Program-made: the position numbers and the translations under genes
The notes under the pieces: model-generated
The model's input: only the letters and a program-made list of their open reading frames with translations
Told to the model about the DNA's origin: nothing
Database searches by the model: none
Origin: Hepatobacter sp965661165
GTDB taxonomy: Bacteria > Pseudomonadota > Alphaproteobacteria > Holosporales > Hepatobacteraceae
Reading direction: 5' to 3'
Length of the DNA stretch: 8,352 nt
Assembly: GCA_965661165.1 (NCBI GenBank)
Contig: CBFICL010000037.1
Span: 1-8,352, forward strand
In this document: piece by piece, positions 5,335 through 8,352 of the stretch
Layout: every line of letters starts with the position of its first letter
Position numbering within the stretch: the first letter of the stretch is position 1

Positions 5335-6175
5335 ATTTTGGGTTTGTCTTGGCTTTCTGCGCTGCGTCAATAAGCTCTTGGGGAGAGAGCATACCTTCTT
5401 CCACGTGTGGCTGGCGAGAACCTTGAATCAGCACAAAGCTGGGCGTTGCCCTGATATTAAACTGATCAGCCAGGCGCAGTGTGTGCCGAATGGCGTCACG
5501 AATGTCTGTGGCCAGCATATCTTTTTCAAAGGTGCGTGTGGGTATCTTGAGTTGCCGCGCGAGGGCGATGATTTGCTTTTGGGTCAGCACCTTGTGGTTT
5601 TTTTGGCTCTTGACATAAAGGGCTTTGCGCATAGATCCATGTTTTTTGTATTTATGGGCTACCAAAAGCGCTCTGACTGCTGTGTAAGAATCGCGCCCCC
5701 CCAGCGGAAAATCGTGAATCACCAGTTTACATGTGGGGTGTGTTTTGACGTATTGCGTATACAGGTCAAGGCTTTGGTGGCAAAAATGGCAGTAGGGGTC
5801 GGTGAAAATAAGGATGGTGACGGGGGCCTTTTCTTTGCCCACAAAGGGTGGGGCCAGGCCTTTCTTTGATGAAAAAGACGCCACCGTTGAGGCGGTGACC
5901 TCTTGTTTGATCTTTTCTATTTCTTGTGCCCATCGTTCTTCCATAAGCCGCTGCATGGTGCCTTCCGATTGTTTGAGGCAACTTTTGTAAAAAACCTCCG
6001 CATGTTTTTTAATCAAGATGGGTAGAATACGTGCCACCTCTTTTTGGACGATGCGTTTAATTTCTTTCTGCTGAGCCGAGGACAGGGAATCTGCATGCGC
6101 AGCGCATGAAAAAAAGGACAGCCACACCAAAACGATCCACGCCATACAAAGATTTGTTTGTCTTATTTTGATCAT
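5333..6175 (-). CDS. Periplasmic DsbA-family thiol:disulfide oxidoreductase
   Basis: Thioredoxin-fold protein that probably introduces or rearranges disulfides in exported proteins in the periplasm. Residues 1-28 form a signal peptide: basic start, hydrophobic core MAWIVLVWLSFF, and cleavage likely after AHA. Residues 30-100 are helical and charged, like the N-terminal extension of the Com1-type DsbA group, with C66 as an extra cysteine. The catalytic domain starts near 110: ILIFTDPYCHFC holds the active site C129-H-F-C132, and the cis-proline loop is ATPSFV with T244-P245. An all-helical insertion lies between. Length 280 is typical of the extended DsbA/BdbD-like proteins. C24 precedes A25 but FFSC is a poor lipobox, so SPase I cleavage is more likely. 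The gene is last in a minus-strand set, 66 bp after the pmtA-like gene, with GAG about 6 nt from its ATG, and ends convergently against tRNA-Gln. Confidence 0.9.
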   Translation of the reverse strand: MIKIRQTNLCMAWIVLVWLSFFSCAAHADSLSSAQQKEIKRIVQKEVARILPILIKKHAEVFYKSCLKQSEGTMQRLMEERWAQEIEKIKQEVTASTVASFSSKKGLAPPFVGKEKAPVTILIFTDPYCHFCHQSLDLYTQYVKTHPTCKLVIHDFPLGGRDSYTAVRALLVAHKYKKHGSMRKALYVKSQKNHKVLTQKQIIALARQLKIPTRTFEKDMLATDIRDAIRHTLRLADQFNIRATPSFVLIQGSRQPHVEEGMLSPQELIDAAQKAKTNPK

Positions 6176-6241
6176 TTTGGTCTCAAGCCCGTAAAGGGTT
6201 GCTTAACATGGCCGTGAAAAATGTGACCATCAACCTTAAGG

Positions 6242-6841
6242 TCAGGCAGAGCGCCTGTATGACCAGACCGTGGCAGGGGGCACATTGAAAAACACTGTGC
6301 CAATGCGTCTTTTGACCAATTTAAAGGTTTCGGCAGGAATGGAAGAGAAAGGGCTGTAGGTAAACTGATAAAAAAGCCCGGTGTCTCCCAAAAGAGAGAA
6401 AGAAGACGCAATAATGGCCTCGCGCGCTTGTGCAGGCAGACTCATCATAGGAATCCCTGAGACAACAGTGGCAATGTTATCACGTAACGCGTCAGGCAGA
6501 ATTTTATGCAGTTTGCTGGCATCCTCACACATAGTTTTGATCTGAGGAAAACGTTTTTGAAGATAGGAAAAAAGTTTAGGGTCCAGCTCTACAGAAATAA
6601 TTTGATCACACGGAATGCCGGCCTCCAAAAGAGCCGATGTAAACGAACCTGTGCCCGCCCCAATTTCAAGCACATATTTTTTTTGACGAATGAGCGCACG
6701 ATTCTCTTCAAGGACGCTCGAAGCCACAAAACGAGAAAGATTTTTCGAGCTGGGCAAAATGGCACCAAGGGTGAGGGGGCTTTTGATCCATCTTGCAAAA
6801 AAAAGTTGTTTCTCACCCCATACAGACGAGATACGCCTCAT
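6242..6841 (-). CDS. pmtA: PmtA-like phospholipid N-methyltransferase
   Basis: Class I SAM-dependent methyltransferase of the PmtA type, which converts phosphatidylethanolamine stepwise to phosphatidylcholine at the inner membrane. FFARWIKSPLTLGAILPSSK (14-33) is the characteristic amphipathic N-terminus. Motif I VLEIGAGTGSFT (57-68) binds SAM, with E85/D87 (VELDP) as the ribose-binding acidic loop and D107 in EDAS. SGIPMMSLP (128-136) replaces the family GLPLLxMP segment. QFTYSP (159-164) and NVPPATVWSYRR (186-197) near the end are family hallmarks. Length 199 is normal. A GTG at 6844 immediately precedes the chosen ATG at 6841; the difference is one residue, with AAAGAG about 10 nt upstream of the ATG. 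It lies 66 bp after the small exported-protein gene and 66 bp before the dsbA-like gene on the same strand. The exact number of methylations cannot be judged; a related rRNA-dimethylase-like enzyme is less likely. Confidence 0.8.
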   Translation of the reverse strand: MRRISSVWGEKQLFFARWIKSPLTLGAILPSSKNLSRFVASSVLEENRALIRQKKYVLEIGAGTGSFTSALLEAGIPCDQIISVELDPKLFSYLQKRFPQIKTMCEDASKLHKILPDALRDNIATVVSGIPMMSLPAQAREAIIASSFSLLGDTGLFYQFTYSPFSSIPAETFKLVKRRIGTVFFNVPPATVWSYRRSA

Positions 6842-6868
6842 CACACATCAACTCTTTCTAGTAAATTT

Positions 6869-6892
6869 CACAGAACCTTATCAGGTTCGCGT
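6869..6892 (-). other. Intergenic hairpin between the CX3C gene and pmtA
   Basis: GAACC/GGTTC (6873-6877 with 6884-6888) form a perfect 5-bp stem with a 6-nt loop, extended outward by a CAC/GTG helix across a small internal loop. There is no T-run on the minus strand, so it is not an intrinsic terminator. It could limit read-through, mark an RNA-processing site or be chance. Confidence 0.3.
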
Positions 6893-6907
6893 GTGTCTTA
6901 CAAGCGA

Positions 6908-7165
6908 TCAATTTGTGGCTAACCCTTTTCTTTGAGGGTCTCTCAGGCTGTCTTGATTGCCTTTTCTTAAGAGTCCATGCTGCTTGCTGGGTGAATGGCA
7001 AGCTTCTTTACAAAGACGCTTTTTATCCCCATTATTGGCGTTTTGTTTTTCACAGTTTCTTTCACATTCTGTCATGGTTGCCGCCTGGATGGCTTGACAA
7101 ACAGTGAGCTGTAGGAGACATACAGACAGGAATGCACTAGAAAAAAAAGAAATAATGGGCTTCAT
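6908..7165 (-). CDS. Small exported protein with twin CX3C motif, unknown function
   Basis: I do not recognise a named family. The 85-residue product starts with a good Sec signal peptide: K2, a hydrophobic stretch over residues 4-23 and a likely cleavage after AIQA (28), leaving a mature chain of about 57 residues. Four cysteines in it form C34-x3-C38-x13-C52-x3-C56, the spacing of two CX3C motifs on antiparallel helices. Such a pattern is known from mitochondrial small Tim chaperones and from alpha-hairpinin peptides, where the cysteines pair outer-outer and inner-inner. The tail is rich in Lys, Arg, Gln and Asn and looks disordered. The gene is first in a minus-strand set with pmtA-like and dsbA-like genes; the latter could oxidise it. 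The ribosome-binding site is weak. A poor promoter (TTTACC, 18 bp, TATTAA near 7242-7213) may lie in the 87-bp gap shared with hemB. That it is a real gene is supported by the signal peptide and paired cysteines. Confidence 0.7.
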   Translation of the reverse strand: MKPIISFFSSAFLSVCLLQLTVCQAIQAATMTECERNCEKQNANNGDKKRLCKEACHSPSKQHGLLRKGNQDSLRDPQRKGLATN

Positions 7166-7252
7166 AACATCATCGTTTCTTGTACTTTATGAATTCACTA
7201 TGGCTTTTTTGGATTAATAAACCCTTTATCTCCTCACGGTAAACAGTAACCT

Positions 7253-8254
7253 ATGGATATGGCTGGCACATTTCCCTTTACCCGGTTAAGGCGTCTACGG
7301 AAGGAGGCGTGGTGCCGCGATTTGGTGGCTGAAAGCCATGTCACCCTTGAGAACCTTGTGCAGCCCTTATTCATAAGTGAGGCGCCTTGCCATGACGAGA
7401 CGCCGCCAGGGTTTTATACCGTCACCTGCGAAGAGATGTTTTCGTTTGTTGAGACGCACATGCTTGCCTATGGCCTTTCAAAATTGGCTTTATTTCCTGT
7501 GTTGGCTGTGGACAAAAAGGATGCTTCAGGCAGTGAGGCCTTTCGCCAAGACAACTTTTTTTTAAAGGCCATGGCTTCCTTAAAAAAACGATTTCCTGAG
7601 GTCACGTTAATTGTGGATGTGGCGTTGGATCCATTCACAGATCATGGTCATGACGGCGTGGTGGAGCAAGGAGATGTGGCCAACGATAAAACGGCCCACA
7701 TGCTGGCCGCACTATCCTGTCTTTATGCTCAGGCGGGGGTGGATGTTGTGGCGCCCTCAGATATGATGGATGGGCGCGTGGGGATCATCCGTCAGGCGCT
7801 TGACCGTCAGGGGTATGAGGGCACAAAGATTTTAAGTTATGCCGTGAAGTATGCTTCCCATTTTTATGGACCGTTTCGCCAGGTGATGAAGGGGCCATCT
7901 TCGAAAGATTTTTCAAAAGCGTCTTATCAAATGGATGTGCGTAATGTGCACGAAGCCATGAGAGAAGCGGCTTTGGACATTCAAGAAGGAGCTGATTTTT
8001 TGATGGTAAAACCCGGCCTGTTATCTTTGGATATTTTGGCGCACCTGAAAAAGTCGACAGCGGTGCCCTTATTTGCGTATCATGTGTCAGGTGAGTATGT
8101 CATGTTGCGTACAGCAGCTGAAAAAGGTTTTATCGATTATGAACAAGGGCTGTGGGAGATTTTATCTGTGTTAAGGCGTGCAGGGGCCTCAGGCATCGTG
8201 ACCTATGGCGCATCAGATGCAGCCCGTTTTATGCAGATGATGGCAGCTGGGTAA
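7253..8254 (+). CDS. hemB: Porphobilinogen synthase (delta-aminolevulinic acid dehydratase)
   Basis: Cytoplasmic enzyme joining two 5-aminolevulinate molecules into porphobilinogen, the second common step of haem synthesis. RLRRLRKEAW (11-20) and LVQPLFI (35-41) are the family N-terminus. The substrate Schiff-base lysines are K199 (SYAVKYAS) and K253 (LMVKPG). The metal loop VDVALDPFTDHGHDG (121-135) has Asp in place of the zinc-binding cysteines, so it belongs to the Mg-dependent alphaproteobacterial type. VAPSDMMDGR (166-175) and the C-terminal YGASDAARF are also conserved. Length 333 is normal. After K253 the text is GLLSLD where most homologues have GMPYLD. The ATG at 7253 has no strong ribosome-binding site; another ATG is two codons in. 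It is divergent from the CX3C gene with 87 bp between, and its stop directly abuts a lipoprotein start. Confidence 0.97.
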   Translation: MDMAGTFPFTRLRRLRKEAWCRDLVAESHVTLENLVQPLFISEAPCHDETPPGFYTVTCEEMFSFVETHMLAYGLSKLALFPVLAVDKKDASGSEAFRQDNFFLKAMASLKKRFPEVTLIVDVALDPFTDHGHDGVVEQGDVANDKTAHMLAALSCLYAQAGVDVVAPSDMMDGRVGIIRQALDRQGYEGTKILSYAVKYASHFYGPFRQVMKGPSSKDFSKASYQMDVRNVHEAMREAALDIQEGADFLMVKPGLLSLDILAHLKKSTAVPLFAYHVSGEYVMLRTAAEKGFIDYEQGLWEILSVLRRAGASGIVTYGASDAARFMQMMAAG

Positions 8255-8352
8255 ATGGTGGGCATCAGATGGCGAGCGAGAGGCCTTGTAGGTGGCGCTC
8301 TTCTTGTGTGTCTTCTGTTGGCCAGCTGCGCATCGCCTCGTCGCACGCCCAG
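8255..8352 (+). CDS. N-terminus of a lipoprotein, cut off by the window edge
   Basis: Only 32 codons are visible. They encode a basic start (three Arg within residues 5-9), a hydrophobic stretch (GGALLVCLLLA) and a textbook lipobox LASC with C25 as the lipidated residue, followed by ASPRR. The product is thus expected to be processed by signal peptidase II and anchored to the periplasmic face of a membrane; no Asp is seen at +2, so sorting to the outer membrane is likely. Its ATG follows the hemB TAA with no gap, which suggests translational coupling. The family cannot be told from this fragment. Confidence 0.7.
   Translation, partial: MVGIRWRARGLVGGALLVCLLLASCASPRRTP

Noticed and set aside
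5069..5370. Two minus-strand open frames across tRNA-Gln (5069-5317 and 5113-5370)
   Set aside because: They read the antisense of the tRNA gene and produce the familiar false protein with a GCQDSNLG-type segment. They also overlap the MucR-like gene.
5333..6175. DsbA-like protein as a lipoprotein through C24
   Set aside because: The residues before the cysteine are FFS, which do not fit the lipobox, and a normal AHA cleavage site follows at once.
6172..6411. Minus-strand 79-codon frame between pmtA and the dsbA-like gene
   Set aside because: It overlaps the conserved C-terminal half of the methyltransferase in another frame and has no family features.
1..8352. CRISPR array, insertion sequence, prophage or toxin-antitoxin system
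   Set aside because: No regularly spaced direct repeats, transposase, integrase or paired small toxin/antitoxin genes could be seen on either strand.

Overview
This window looks like chromosomal DNA from an alphaproteobacterium. The evidence is a MucR/Ros-family regulator (a largely alphaproteobacterial family), an alphaproteobacterial-type RNase E, a PmtA-type phospholipid N-methyltransferase and a HemB with the aspartate-type (Mg-dependent) metal site rather than the cysteine-type zinc site. Several proteins are divergent from their families (TsaB-like protein, Hfq, one HAD protein), and intergenic DNA is AT-rich and short. That would suit a host-associated, early-branching lineage such as the Holosporales, but this placement is inference. 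I see no mobile element, CRISPR array or phage gene.

Layout. On the minus strand, positions 1-3909 hold, in transcription order, two tandem paralogous HAD-fold phosphatase-like genes (3909 to 3220, then 3124 to 2453), hfq (2349 to 2107) and rne (1891 to beyond the left edge, 630 codons visible). Hfq and RNase E are the core of small-RNA-guided mRNA turnover, and each seems to have its own promoter. Divergent from the HAD pair, the plus strand carries a degenerate tsaB-like gene (3962-4552), a MucR/Ros regulator gene with a recognisable promoter and inverted repeat (4699-5160), and a tRNA-Gln(UUG) gene (5242-5316).

From 7165 down to 5333 the minus strand carries a likely three-gene unit: a tiny exported cysteine-rich protein with a twin CX3C motif, a PmtA-like methyltransferase, and a periplasmic DsbA-family thiol oxidoreductase with a CHFC active site. 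All three can be linked to the envelope. A disulfide oxidase encoded beside a small protein that should fold as a disulfide-pinned helical hairpin is the most interesting observation here. Divergent from this unit, hemB (7253-8254) encodes porphobilinogen synthase. It is followed directly by the start of a lipoprotein gene that runs off the right edge.

No stretch longer than about 215 bases lacks a gene. The longest gaps are the hfq-rne spacer (1892-2106) and the tsaB-mucR spacer (4553-4698); both hold promoter-like sequences and inverted repeats described below. Start codons were chosen by reading ribosome-binding sites and family alignments from memory; no database search was run.
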